Below are positions 33,236 to 40,643 of a stretch of 64,000 nucleotides of DNA, in pieces. Source of the stretch: Nocardioides sp. W7 (GTDB lineage: Bacteria > Actinomycetota > Actinomycetes > Propionibacteriales > Nocardioidaceae); NCBI RefSeq assembly GCF_022919075.1, contig NZ_CP095078.1:4650001-4714000 (forward strand). The letters run 5' to 3'. The notes under the pieces are model-generated. The model ran no database searches, had not been told where the DNA came from, and saw nothing but the letters and a program-made list of their open reading frames with translations. The translations under genes and the position numbers were made by a program. How positions within the stretch are numbered: the first letter of the stretch is position 1; every line of letters begins with the position of its first letter.

Positions 33236-34300
33236 ATGAGCGAGACCAAGGATGCCCGACCGGATGCCGACCGCGACCCGGACGAGGGAAAGGTGGCCTC
33301 CCCCAGCGACCTCGACAAGCGATCCTGGTTGTACGTCGTCCGCAAGACGGTCCGCGAGTTCAGCGACGACCAGTGCACCGACCTCGCCGCTGCCCTGACC
33401 TACTACGCCGTGCTCGCCCTGTTCCCCGCCGCGATCGCGCTGACCTCGCTCCTCGGTCTCGTGGGCCAGGGCACCAAGGCGGTCGACGAGGTGCTGAGCA
33501 TCCTCGAGGACCTCGGCGCCGGTGGCGTGGCCGACAGCATCGGGCCGACCCTGCGCGACATCAGCTCCTCCCAGGGCGCGGGCCTCGCGCTGATCCTCGG
33601 TCTGGCGGGTGCCCTGTGGTCCGCGAGCGGGTACGTCGGCGCCTTCGGCCGCGCGATGAACCGGGTCTACGAGATCGACGAGGGCCGGCCGATCTGGAAG
33701 CTGCGGCCGGCGATGCTGCTGCTCACCATCGTGCTGGTGCTGCTCGCCGCAGCGGTGCTGCTCGCCCTGGTGCTGACCGGACCGGTCGCCGAGTCCGTCG
33801 GCGACGCGGTCGGGCTGGGCTCCACCGCCGTACTCGCCTGGCAGATCGCGAAGTGGCCGGTGCTGCTCGCGGTCGTCGTGCTGATGGTCGCCCTGCTCTA
33901 CTACGCGACGCCCAACGTCAAGCAGCCGAAGTTCCGCTGGGTCAGCGTGGGGGCCACGCTGGCGATCCTCACCTGGCTGCTGCTCTCGGCCGCCTTCGGC
34001 TTCTACGTCGCCAACTTCTCCTCCTACGACAAGACCTACGGCGCGCTGGGCGGTGTGATCGCCTTCCTGCTGTGGCTGTGGATCACCAACCTGGCCCTGC
34101 TCTTCGGGGCCGAGCTGGACGCCGAGCTGGAGCGCGGGCGCGAGCTGCAGTCCGGCATCGCGGCCGAGGAGACGATCCAGCTGCCGCCCCGCGACACCCG
34201 CAAGATCGACAAGGCCCGCGACAAGGAGGCCGAGGACGTCCGCCGCGGCCGCGCCATCCGCCGCCACCACGGCAAGACCGACGACGGAGGGACCGCATGA
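33236..34300 (+). CDS. YihY/BrkB family inner-membrane protein
   Basis: A 354-aa membrane protein of the YihY/BrkB family with about six hydrophobic helices (LTYYAVLALFPAAIALTSLLGL, LALILGLAGALWSASGYVGAF, LLLTIVLVLLAAAVLLALVL, WPVLLAVVVLMVALLYY and two more). The YYAVLALFPA and LLWLWITNLALLFGAELDAE blocks are the family signatures. The C-terminal 50 residues are charged and cytoplasmic. The role of this family is not established. The start is ATG 33236, following GGGGGAACC, and its stop overlaps the Rieske-FAD gene. Confidence 0.88.
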   Translation: MSETKDARPDADRDPDEGKVASPSDLDKRSWLYVVRKTVREFSDDQCTDLAAALTYYAVLALFPAAIALTSLLGLVGQGTKAVDEVLSILEDLGAGGVADSIGPTLRDISSSQGAGLALILGLAGALWSASGYVGAFGRAMNRVYEIDEGRPIWKLRPAMLLLTIVLVLLAAAVLLALVLTGPVAESVGDAVGLGSTAVLAWQIAKWPVLLAVVVLMVALLYYATPNVKQPKFRWVSVGATLAILTWLLLSAAFGFYVANFSSYDKTYGALGGVIAFLLWLWITNLALLFGAELDAELERGRELQSGIAAEETIQLPPRDTRKIDKARDKEAEDVRRGRAIRRHHGKTDDGGTA

Positions 34301-35787
34301 CGCTCGTCTCGCTCTGGCAGGACCGCCACCCCCGCACGCCCGGCGAGGTGGGTGAGCTCTCGGGCGAGGTCGACACCGTCGTCGTGGGCGCCGGCATCAC
34401 CGGCCTGACCACCGCGCTGCTCCTCGCGCGCAGCGGGCAGTCGGTCACGGTGCTGGAGGCCGACCACGTCGGCGTCGGGACCACCGGCCGCAGCACCGCC
34501 AAGGTGAGCCTGCTGCAGGGGACCCAGTACTCCCGCATCGCCCGCCGGCACCCCGAGCCCGTGCTGCGCCAGTACGCCGAGGCGAACCGCGAGGCCCAGG
34601 CCTGGGTCGTCCGCTTCTGTGACGAGCACGAGGTCGACTACCAGCGGCGCCCGGCGTACACCTATGCCAACGGCGCCTCCGGCGAGCGAGCGATCCGAGC
34701 CGAGCTGGACGCCGCCCGCACCGCCGGGCTGGCCGTCGACTGGCAGGACGAGGTGCCGCTCCCCTACCCGACCCGCGGCGCGGTCCGGCTCGACGACCAG
34801 GTCCAGCTCGACCCGTGCGAGCTCCTCGACGCGCTCTCGCTCCAGGCGGCGGCGCACGGTGTCCGGATCGTGGAGGGCGCCCGGGTGACCGGCGTCAGCG
34901 GCCGGGACCCCGTGCGGGTGCTCACGGCCTCCGGCGAGCTCGCCGCGACCCGAGTCGTGGTGGCCACGAACATGCCGGTGCTGGACCGCGGGGGCTTCTT
35001 CGCGCGGATGTCACCGTCGCGCTCCTACGGACTGGCCTTCCGTACGCCGAGCGCGCTCGTCGACGGCATGTACCTCTCCGCCGACACTCCGTCCCGGTCG
35101 CTGCGGGACGCCCCCGACGGCGACGGCACCCTGCTGCTCGTCGGGGGCAACGGCCACAAGGTCGGCGGTCCGGTCTCCGAGCAGGGCCGGATCGACGAGC
35201 TGCGCGCGTGGACCGCCCGCTGGTTCCCGGACTCCGAGGAGACCCACGCCTGGTCCGCGCAGGACTACCTGCCCCACCACGCGCTCCCGTTCGCCGGCCC
35301 GCTCCTCCCGGGGCGCGACGAGGTGCTCGTCGCCGGCGGGTACTCCAAGTGGGGCATGACCAACGGGGTCGCGGCCGCGCTCGCCCTGTCCGCCCGCGTG
35401 CTCGGCGGTCGAATGGACTGGGCCGAGGCGTTCCGGCCCTGGCACGGCACCGAGCTCCGCGGCCTGCTCGACGCGGCTCGCATCAACGGCGAGGTCGGGC
35501 TCGAGATGGCCGGCGGCTGGCTGCGCCCGGCCCTGCACCCCGGGGCCGGGTCGGCCCCGACCGAGGGCGTGGGCACCGTCCGGTACGACGCCCTCCGGAC
35601 CCCCACCGCGACCTCGCGGGTCGACGGCGTCGAGCGTCGGGTCTCCGGCGTCTGCACCCACCTGGGCGGGATCGTGCGCTGGAACGACGCCGAGAAGAGC
35701 TGGGACTGCCCCCTGCACGGGTCCCGGTTCGGGCCGGACGGGGAGGTCCTCGAAGGTCCGGCGGTCTGCGGACTCACGTCCCGGTGA
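34297..35787 (+). CDS. FAD-dependent oxidoreductase with C-terminal Rieske [2Fe-2S] domain
   Basis: A 496-aa fusion. The N-terminal DAO-type FAD domain starts EVDTVVVGAGITGLTTALLLARSG (dinucleotide motif GAGITGL) and spans about residues 20-390. The C-terminal Rieske domain (about 400-496) has CTHLGG and CPLHGSRF, the CxH and CxxH cluster ligands. Such FAD-Rieske enzymes are known in actinobacteria, but their substrate is usually unassigned. ATGA coupling with the YihY gene suggests a membrane-linked function. Confidence 0.9.
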   Translation: MTLVSLWQDRHPRTPGEVGELSGEVDTVVVGAGITGLTTALLLARSGQSVTVLEADHVGVGTTGRSTAKVSLLQGTQYSRIARRHPEPVLRQYAEANREAQAWVVRFCDEHEVDYQRRPAYTYANGASGERAIRAELDAARTAGLAVDWQDEVPLPYPTRGAVRLDDQVQLDPCELLDALSLQAAAHGVRIVEGARVTGVSGRDPVRVLTASGELAATRVVVATNMPVLDRGGFFARMSPSRSYGLAFRTPSALVDGMYLSADTPSRSLRDAPDGDGTLLLVGGNGHKVGGPVSEQGRIDELRAWTARWFPDSEETHAWSAQDYLPHHALPFAGPLLPGRDEVLVAGGYSKWGMTNGVAAALALSARVLGGRMDWAEAFRPWHGTELRGLLDAARINGEVGLEMAGGWLRPALHPGAGSAPTEGVGTVRYDALRTPTATSRVDGVERRVSGVCTHLGGIVRWNDAEKSWDCPLHGSRFGPDGEVLEGPAVCGLTSR

Positions 35788-35914
35788 CGGTCGGCGCCCC
35801 CGGACACGGACTCGCCCCCGTCCCGGAACTGCGTGAGTCGGCGACGAGGGCGAACCGTTCTTCTGGTCCTCAAGTTACCCGGTCGTCGGCGGGCAAACTC
35901 ACCTCAGACGGGAT

Positions 35915-35930
35915 TCACCCGCTCGGGTGA
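35915..35930. promoter_or_regulatory. TCACCC-N4-GGGTGA box 2 (perfect)
   Basis: TCACCC-GCTC-GGGTGA lies between the convergent Rieske-FAD and DUF1059 genes, where it might also serve as a short terminator stem. Confidence 0.45.
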
Positions 35931-35941
35931 CGGTCGCCGGA

Positions 35942-36088
35942 TCAGGTGGCGATGAACAGGATCGCGTCGCGGTCGTACTCGAGGCCGGGATGCTCGGCGC
36001 CGAGGTGCTCCTGGGTCAGCGTGACGAGCTCGTCCTCGTCCTTGCCGACGATGGAGGTCCCGCAGGGGCAGCTCAGCCTGGTCTTCAC
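35942..36088 (-). CDS. DUF1059-like small protein
   Basis: A 48-aa protein read from GTG 36088: MKTRLSCPCGTSIVGKDEDE, then LVTLTQEHLGAEHPGLEYDR and a DAILFIAT end. The CPCG pair and the LV...Q.H...HP pattern match the DUF1059 family of short, possibly metal-binding proteins. It starts 9 nt after the stop of the REC-ATPase gene and may be the last gene of that operon. Confidence 0.72.
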   Translation of the reverse strand: MKTRLSCPCGTSIVGKDEDELVTLTQEHLGAEHPGLEYDRDAILFIAT

Positions 36089-36097
36089 GGCGGCAGA

Positions 36098-36883
36098 CTA
36101 CGCCGTCGAGCCGAGTCCGTGGGCGAGTTCGGCCCACACGACCTTGCCGTCGTCGGTCTGCTCCAGACCCCACGACACCGACATGGCCGAGACCAGCAGC
36201 AGGCCGCGACCGCCTTCGCGGGTGTCGCTGGTCGGCTGCGGCTCCGGGGTGCCGTCGCCGCCGTCGTGCACCTCGATCCGGACGGTGCTCGGGTTGTGGT
36301 AGACCCGCACCTGGTACGACGACTGCGCGTGGTTGAGCGCGTTCGCGGCCAGCTCGCTCACCACCAGGATCGCCTCGTCCTCCAGGTGGGAGAGGTCCCA
36401 GTCGGCCAGGGTGCGGCGTACCAGCGACCTCGCCTCGCGCACGCTGCCGAGCTCCTGCGGCAGATCGGCCACGGCCATGGCCCGCAGCGGGCGCACCACC
36501 GAGACGAGCAGGTCGACGAGGTAGTCGAGGTTCTCGTTCTTCAGCACGTAGCCGGCGGCCTGCTCCTCGTACCACGAGCGGTCGTCGGGGTCGGCACCCG
36601 AGAAGACCACCACCTTGGTCGCCGGGGCGGCCTCGCGGACCCGGGCCAGCACGTCGCGGCCGGCCAGGTCGGGCAGGCCCAGGTCGAGCACGACGACGTC
36701 GGGCTGCAGGGTGGTCGCCAGCTCGACGGCCTCGGTGCCGGTCGAGGCCTCCCCGCTGACCTCGAACCCGCCCCGGAAGCGCAGCGCGGTGCGCACCAGG
36801 CGGCGCACGTCCAGGGCATCGTCCACGAGCAGCACCCGGATCGGGACCTGGGGCTCGCCGCCCTCCGTCACGGGTGCACTCAT
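36098..36883 (-). CDS. receiver domain fused to an RsbW-like HATPase
   Basis: A 261-aa two-domain protein. REC (about 14-125) has the acidic pair in VLLVDDALDVR, the phosphoacceptor Asp in VVVLDLGLPD and the conserved Lys in YVLKNEN. The C-terminal half (about 150-255) is an HATPase_c_2 with N-box ELAANALNHA, G1 EVHDGGDGTP and G2 GGRGLLLV, the fold of RsbW/SpoIIAB anti-sigma kinases. Instead of binding DNA, phosphorylation of the receiver may control an anti-sigma activity. It is ATGA-coupled to the sensor kinase upstream, a likely cognate pair. Confidence 0.88.
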   Translation of the reverse strand: MSAPVTEGGEPQVPIRVLLVDDALDVRRLVRTALRFRGGFEVSGEASTGTEAVELATTLQPDVVVLDLGLPDLAGRDVLARVREAAPATKVVVFSGADPDDRSWYEEQAAGYVLKNENLDYLVDLLVSVVRPLRAMAVADLPQELGSVREARSLVRRTLADWDLSHLEDEAILVVSELAANALNHAQSSYQVRVYHNPSTVRIEVHDGGDGTPEPQPTSDTREGGRGLLLVSAMSVSWGLEQTDDGKVVWAELAHGLGSTA

Positions 36884-38748
36884 GCCTGGTGGGAGGCGGC
36901 GGGAAGGGTCAGGACGAAGGCGCGCTCGGCGGCGTCGTACGACGCGTCGCCGCCCTGGGCGCGGGCGAGCTCGCGCACGATGTGCAGCCCGAGCCCGGTG
37001 CCGCCGCGGCTGCCGGTGGCGAACCGGTCGAACAAGCGCGGCTGCATCTCGGGCGCGACACCGTCGCCGCCGTCGCGCACCACGAGGTCGACGACCGCAC
37101 CACGGGTCCGCGCGTGCACGCGCACCGGCGAGCGGCCGTGGCGCAACGCGTTCGTCAGCAGGTTGTCCATGGCCTGCGTCAGCCTTCCGGGGTCAGCGAA
37201 GATCGTGGCGTCCTCGTCTCCCTCGATGAGCACCACCGCCTGAGGATGCGCCTTCTGGAGCGTCGCCGCAAGCACCGACAGGTGCTGATGGACAGCGATC
37301 GGCTCCGGCCGCAGGTCGAGGGAGCGCGCCTGCAGGCGTGAGGTCGTCAGCAGGTCCGAGAGCAGCCGGTTCAGCTGGACGGCGCTGGCCGTCATGCTGA
37401 GCAGGAACTCGTCGCGCTCGTCCTCGGCCAGCTCCGACCAGTGCCGGTGGAGCGTCTCGGCCGACATCGCCAGCACGCCGACGGGCCCGCGCAGCTCGTG
37501 CGCCGTGACGGCGAGGAACTGCGCCTGCTCGTCGGCCGCCCGCTGCAGCTGGACGTTCGCGGCCTCCAGCGCCTCGGCCGCGCGGAGCCGTTCCGTGACG
37601 TCGCGGGTGACCTTGGCGAAGCCGACGTGGCGCCCGCTCTCGTCGCGGACCGTCGTGATGGTGACGTGCGCCCAGAACCGGCTGCCGTCCTTGCGGACCC
37701 GCCAGCCCTCCTCCTCGTAGTGGTTGTCGCGCAGCGCCAGCACCAGCTCGTGCTCGGGGTGCTTCGACTCCTGCAGCTCGGGCGGGTAGAAGACCCGGAA
37801 GTGCCGGCCCACGATCTCGTCGGCGCGGTAGCCCTTGCTCCGTTGCGCACCGGCGTTCCAGCTCGCGATGTGGCCCTCGGGGTCCAGCATGAAGATCGCG
37901 TAGTCCTGCACCGCGTCCACCAGCAGTCGGAACCGCTGCTCGCTCTGGCGCAGCTGATGCGCGGCGACCCGCTGGATGCTGACGTCCTGGGCCTGGAGGA
38001 ACAGGTAGAGCGGCGCCCGGGCGGCGTCGCGCACCGGGGTGACCGTCGCCCGCAGGTAGACCTCGGGCCGGTCGGTCACCGGGTGCTCGACCTGGACCGC
38101 GTCCTCACCGCCGTCCACGACCTGCTCCAGGACGGACAGCAGCGCGTGCCCGTGAGCCCCCATCAGGTCGGCGTACTCGCGTCCGACGAGCTCGTCGAGG
38201 GAGCGACCGGTCAGGAGCGCCAGGCTGCGGTTGGCGCGCACCACCCGGCCCGCCAGGGTCAGCGTCGCCATGCCGATCGCCGCGTCCTCGAACACCTCGC
38301 GGAACCGTTCGAGGTGCTCCACCAGGACGGGGTCGCCCGCTTCGGCCGGCCCGGCAGCCGTCGCCGCGGGCTGGTGCCCGGCCAGGATGGCGAGCAGGTC
38401 GTCGACCATGGAGGCGAGCGACCCGGACTTCTTCAGGTACGCCGCCGCCCCGAGCTCCCGGGCCCGCTCGGCGAGTCCCTGTTCCTCGAACCCGCTGTAC
38501 ATCACCACGACCGTCTCGGGAGAGGCCTCCCGCACCGCCGGGAGGGCCTGAAGCCCGTCGACGCCGGGCATCGAGACGTCCAGGAGCAGCATCGCGGGCC
38601 GGTGGCGGGTGACGAGCTCGATCGCCTCGACCCCGTTCGCCCCCTCGCCGAGGACCTCCAGGCGCCGGCTGAGGCTGATCCGGGTGCGGAGCAGACGGCG
38701 TACGTCGGCCGCGTCGTCGACGATGACGATAGTCGGCACCGCGCTCAT
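36880..38748 (-). CDS. hybrid sensor kinase (REC-PAS-PAS-HisKA-HATPase)
   Basis: A 622-aa soluble kinase. An N-terminal receiver (about 1-125; Asp in LLLDVSMPG, Lys in AYLKKSG) is followed by PAS (about 150-265), a second PAS (about 275-395; GHIASWNAGAQRSKGYRADE is typical), HisKA with the H-box FLAVTAHELRGPVGVLA, and HATPase (N-box NLLTNALRHG, G1 DGGDGVAP, G2 GTGLGLH). Receiver-first order is unusual and implies control of the kinase by another phosphodonor. I take ATG 38748; an upstream in-frame ATG adds 21 unlike residues. Confidence 0.88.
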   Translation of the reverse strand: MSAVPTIVIVDDAADVRRLLRTRISLSRRLEVLGEGANGVEAIELVTRHRPAMLLLDVSMPGVDGLQALPAVREASPETVVVMYSGFEEQGLAERARELGAAAYLKKSGSLASMVDDLLAILAGHQPAATAAGPAEAGDPVLVEHLERFREVFEDAAIGMATLTLAGRVVRANRSLALLTGRSLDELVGREYADLMGAHGHALLSVLEQVVDGGEDAVQVEHPVTDRPEVYLRATVTPVRDAARAPLYLFLQAQDVSIQRVAAHQLRQSEQRFRLLVDAVQDYAIFMLDPEGHIASWNAGAQRSKGYRADEIVGRHFRVFYPPELQESKHPEHELVLALRDNHYEEEGWRVRKDGSRFWAHVTITTVRDESGRHVGFAKVTRDVTERLRAAEALEAANVQLQRAADEQAQFLAVTAHELRGPVGVLAMSAETLHRHWSELAEDERDEFLLSMTASAVQLNRLLSDLLTTSRLQARSLDLRPEPIAVHQHLSVLAATLQKAHPQAVVLIEGDEDATIFADPGRLTQAMDNLLTNALRHGRSPVRVHARTRGAVVDLVVRDGGDGVAPEMQPRLFDRFATGSRGGTGLGLHIVRELARAQGGDASYDAAERAFVLTLPAASHQA

Positions 38749-38807
38749 GGCCGATGAACGTACCGGACGCCGCGGCTCGCGGTCGCCGTGTCCATCCCCG
38801 CCGCCGT

Positions 38808-38823
38808 TCACCTATCGGGGTGA
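38808..38823. promoter_or_regulatory. TCACCC-N4-GGGTGA box 3 (one mismatch)
   Basis: TCACCT-ATCG-GGGTGA lies in the 126-bp divergent region between the hybrid kinase and the first sigma gene, 52 bp before the sigma ATG and 60 bp before the kinase ATG. Confidence 0.45.
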
Positions 38824-38874
38824 GATTCGCTGGTTGGAGTTTCAACCGGGCGGAGGGCGGGGCAGGAGGACTTC

Positions 38875-39684
38875 ATGACCTCTGGAGCGCTCCACCGCGA
38901 GACGCCGGACGACGTCCGGCGCGAGAAGACCGCTTCCCTCCTGGCCGAGGCGGCGACGTGTCCACCCGAACAACGCACCCACCTGCTGGACGAGGTGGTG
39001 GTGCTGAACCTGCAGGTCGCGCACGCGGTGGCGCGACGTTTCCGCAACCGCGGGGTCGCCCTCGAGGACCTCGAGCAGGTGGCCGCGTGCGCGCTGGTGC
39101 GCGCCGCCCGCAAGTTCGACGTCGCGCAGGAGCGCGACTTCCTGAGCTACGCCGTGCCGACGATGTCGGGCGAGCTGAAGCGCTACTTCCGCGACCACGG
39201 CTGGACCGTGCGGCCGCCGCGCCGGATCCAGGAGATCCACGCGAAGGTCCACCACCTGCGCCGCACCGGCAGCCACGACGGCTCGCCGATGCCGGCCGCC
39301 GACATCGCAGCGGAGCTCGACGTCCCCGTCGCCGACGTGCTCGAGGCGCTCGAGGCGCGCGGCTGCTTCCAGCCCGCCTCCCTCGACCACCCCGTGCGCG
39401 AGCAGGGCGACGTCACGGTCGGCGACCTCCTCACCCTCGACGACGAGGCCGACCGCGAGGCCCTGGAGGCCCGCGTGATGCTTCAGCCGGTGATGCGCCA
39501 GCTGTCCGAGCGCGACCGCCGCATCCTGCACCTGCGCTTCGCCGAGGACTGCACCCAGCAGCAGATCGGCGAGGAGCTGGGCGTGACCCAGATGCAGGTG
39601 TCCCGCCTCCTGAACCGGATCCTCGGTCAGATGCGCGAGGACCTCAGCGCCGACCGACCGGACATGGTCGACGCCGCCCGCTGA
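38875..39684 (+). CDS. SigB/SigF-type sigma factor, paralogue 1
   Basis: A 269-aa stress-type sigma-70 factor. Region 2 is LNLQVAHAVARRFRNRG with LEDLEQVAACALVRAARKFD, followed by YFRDHGWTVRPPRRIQEIHA, region 3, and region 4 (LSERDRRILHLRFAEDCTQQ, then QIGEELGVTQMQVSRLL). The layout matches the SigB/SigF/SigG family that is held by RsbW-like anti-sigma factors. A GGAGG-like GGCAGGAGG lies upstream of the ATG. It is close in motif order to the sigma gene at 42859. Confidence 0.92.
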   Translation: MTSGALHRETPDDVRREKTASLLAEAATCPPEQRTHLLDEVVVLNLQVAHAVARRFRNRGVALEDLEQVAACALVRAARKFDVAQERDFLSYAVPTMSGELKRYFRDHGWTVRPPRRIQEIHAKVHHLRRTGSHDGSPMPAADIAAELDVPVADVLEALEARGCFQPASLDHPVREQGDVTVGDLLTLDDEADREALEARVMLQPVMRQLSERDRRILHLRFAEDCTQQQIGEELGVTQMQVSRLLNRILGQMREDLSADRPDMVDAAR

Positions 39685-39729
39685 CGCGGCCCGCCTGACT
39701 CCCGGTGACCGGGGCATAGCCTCGGGCTC

Positions 39730-40218
39730 GTGCCCCGGTTACTGATCGTCCATCACTCCCCCACGGAGACCGTCCGCTCACTGGCGGACTCGGTCGTGGC
39801 AGGAGCACACGACGACGCCCTGGTGGGGGTGGACGTCGTCGTCCGGCCGGCTCTGGAGGCGAGCGCCGCGGACGTCCTCGCCGCGGACGGCTACCTGCTG
39901 GGGACGACGGCCAACTTCGGCTACATGAGCGGTGCGTTGAAGCACTTCTTCGACACCGTCTTCCTGGAGGCCGGCGGCGCCCTCGCCGACGACGGGTCCG
40001 CGGGCGCCGCCGCTTCTCGCACCCGCAAGCCGTTCGGTCTGTGGGTGCACGGCCGCTACGACACCACGGGCGCCGTGCGCTCGGTGCTCGCGATCACCGG
40101 GGCCCTCGGCTGGCGTCAGTCGGCCGAGGTCTTGGAGGTGCTCGGCGACATCGGCCCGGAACAGCACGAAGCCGCCTACGGGCTCGGGGGCACCGTGGCG
40201 GCTCTGTTGCTGCAGTGA
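39730..40218 (+). CDS. flavodoxin/NAD(P)H-dependent reductase family protein
   Basis: A 162-aa flavodoxin-like protein. The FMN phosphate loop is in LLIVHHSPTETVRSLADSVV, and LLGTTANFGYMSGALKHFFDTVF and GLWVHGRYDTTGA match the WrbA/NAD(P)H reductase fold. It may be an FMN electron carrier or quinone reductase. It starts at GTG 39730, 45 nt after the sigma gene, and ends 10 nt before the convergent STAS gene. Confidence 0.8.
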   Translation: MPRLLIVHHSPTETVRSLADSVVAGAHDDALVGVDVVVRPALEASAADVLAADGYLLGTTANFGYMSGALKHFFDTVFLEAGGALADDGSAGAAASRTRKPFGLWVHGRYDTTGAVRSVLAITGALGWRQSAEVLEVLGDIGPEQHEAAYGLGGTVAALLLQ

Positions 40219-40228
40219 GTCGTGCGGG

Positions 40229-40573
40229 TCAGGCGACCACCGGGGTCTCGGGCGGGGTGGTCTCCGCCTCGACGGTCTCGCGATAGGGCAGCGCGCAGAC
40301 CATCAGCACCCGCTGGGCGATCGTCCCGGGGGTGGCCACGAGCGTGAGCTCGGCACCGTGCTGCTCGCAGGAGCGCATCGCCGCGACCAGGACGCTGACC
40401 GCGACGCTGGGCAGGTAGTCCGCATCGGTCAGGTCGACCGCCAACGACGAGGTGTACTCCGCGCTCTGCTCGCGCAGGACGTTGCGCAGCGCGATGACGG
40501 CGTACTCGTCCACGGACCCGCTGACGGTGAGCAGACCCGGGCTGGGGGTTGCCGAGAACGGCCTTTCTTCCAT
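40229..40573 (-). CDS. STAS-domain protein (anti-anti-sigma factor-like)
   Basis: A 114-aa STAS protein like SpoIIAA/RsbV: GLLTVSGSVDEYAVIALRNVL, AVDLTDADYLPSVAVSVLV with Ser at the conserved phosphosite region (ADYLPSVAVS), and the final helix ATPGTIAQRVLMVCALP. RsbV-type proteins, when dephosphorylated, bind the anti-sigma kinase and free the sigma factor. A box of the 16-bp palindrome family lies 48 bp upstream of its ATG. Confidence 0.88.
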   Translation of the reverse strand: MEERPFSATPSPGLLTVSGSVDEYAVIALRNVLREQSAEYTSSLAVDLTDADYLPSVAVSVLVAAMRSCEQHGAELTLVATPGTIAQRVLMVCALPYRETVEAETTPPETPVVA

Positions 40574-40620
40574 AGGGCTGACCCTAGGCCGTCCTGGACC
40601 GGCGCGTACAGCCGAAGACC

Positions 40621-40636
40621 TCACCCGCCGGGGTGA
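40621..40636. promoter_or_regulatory. TCACCC-N4-GGGTGA box 4 (perfect)
   Basis: TCACCC-GCCG-GGGTGA lies between the STAS gene and the SpoIIE-type gene, 48 bp upstream of the STAS start. Confidence 0.5.
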
Positions 40637-40643
40637 ATTGCGA

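Noticed and set aside
38832..38847. GGTTG-GAGTTT-CAACC palindrome as a SigB-type promoter
   Set aside because: A GTTT is present but no GGGTA-like -10 at a suitable spacing downstream was found, so no promoter is called.
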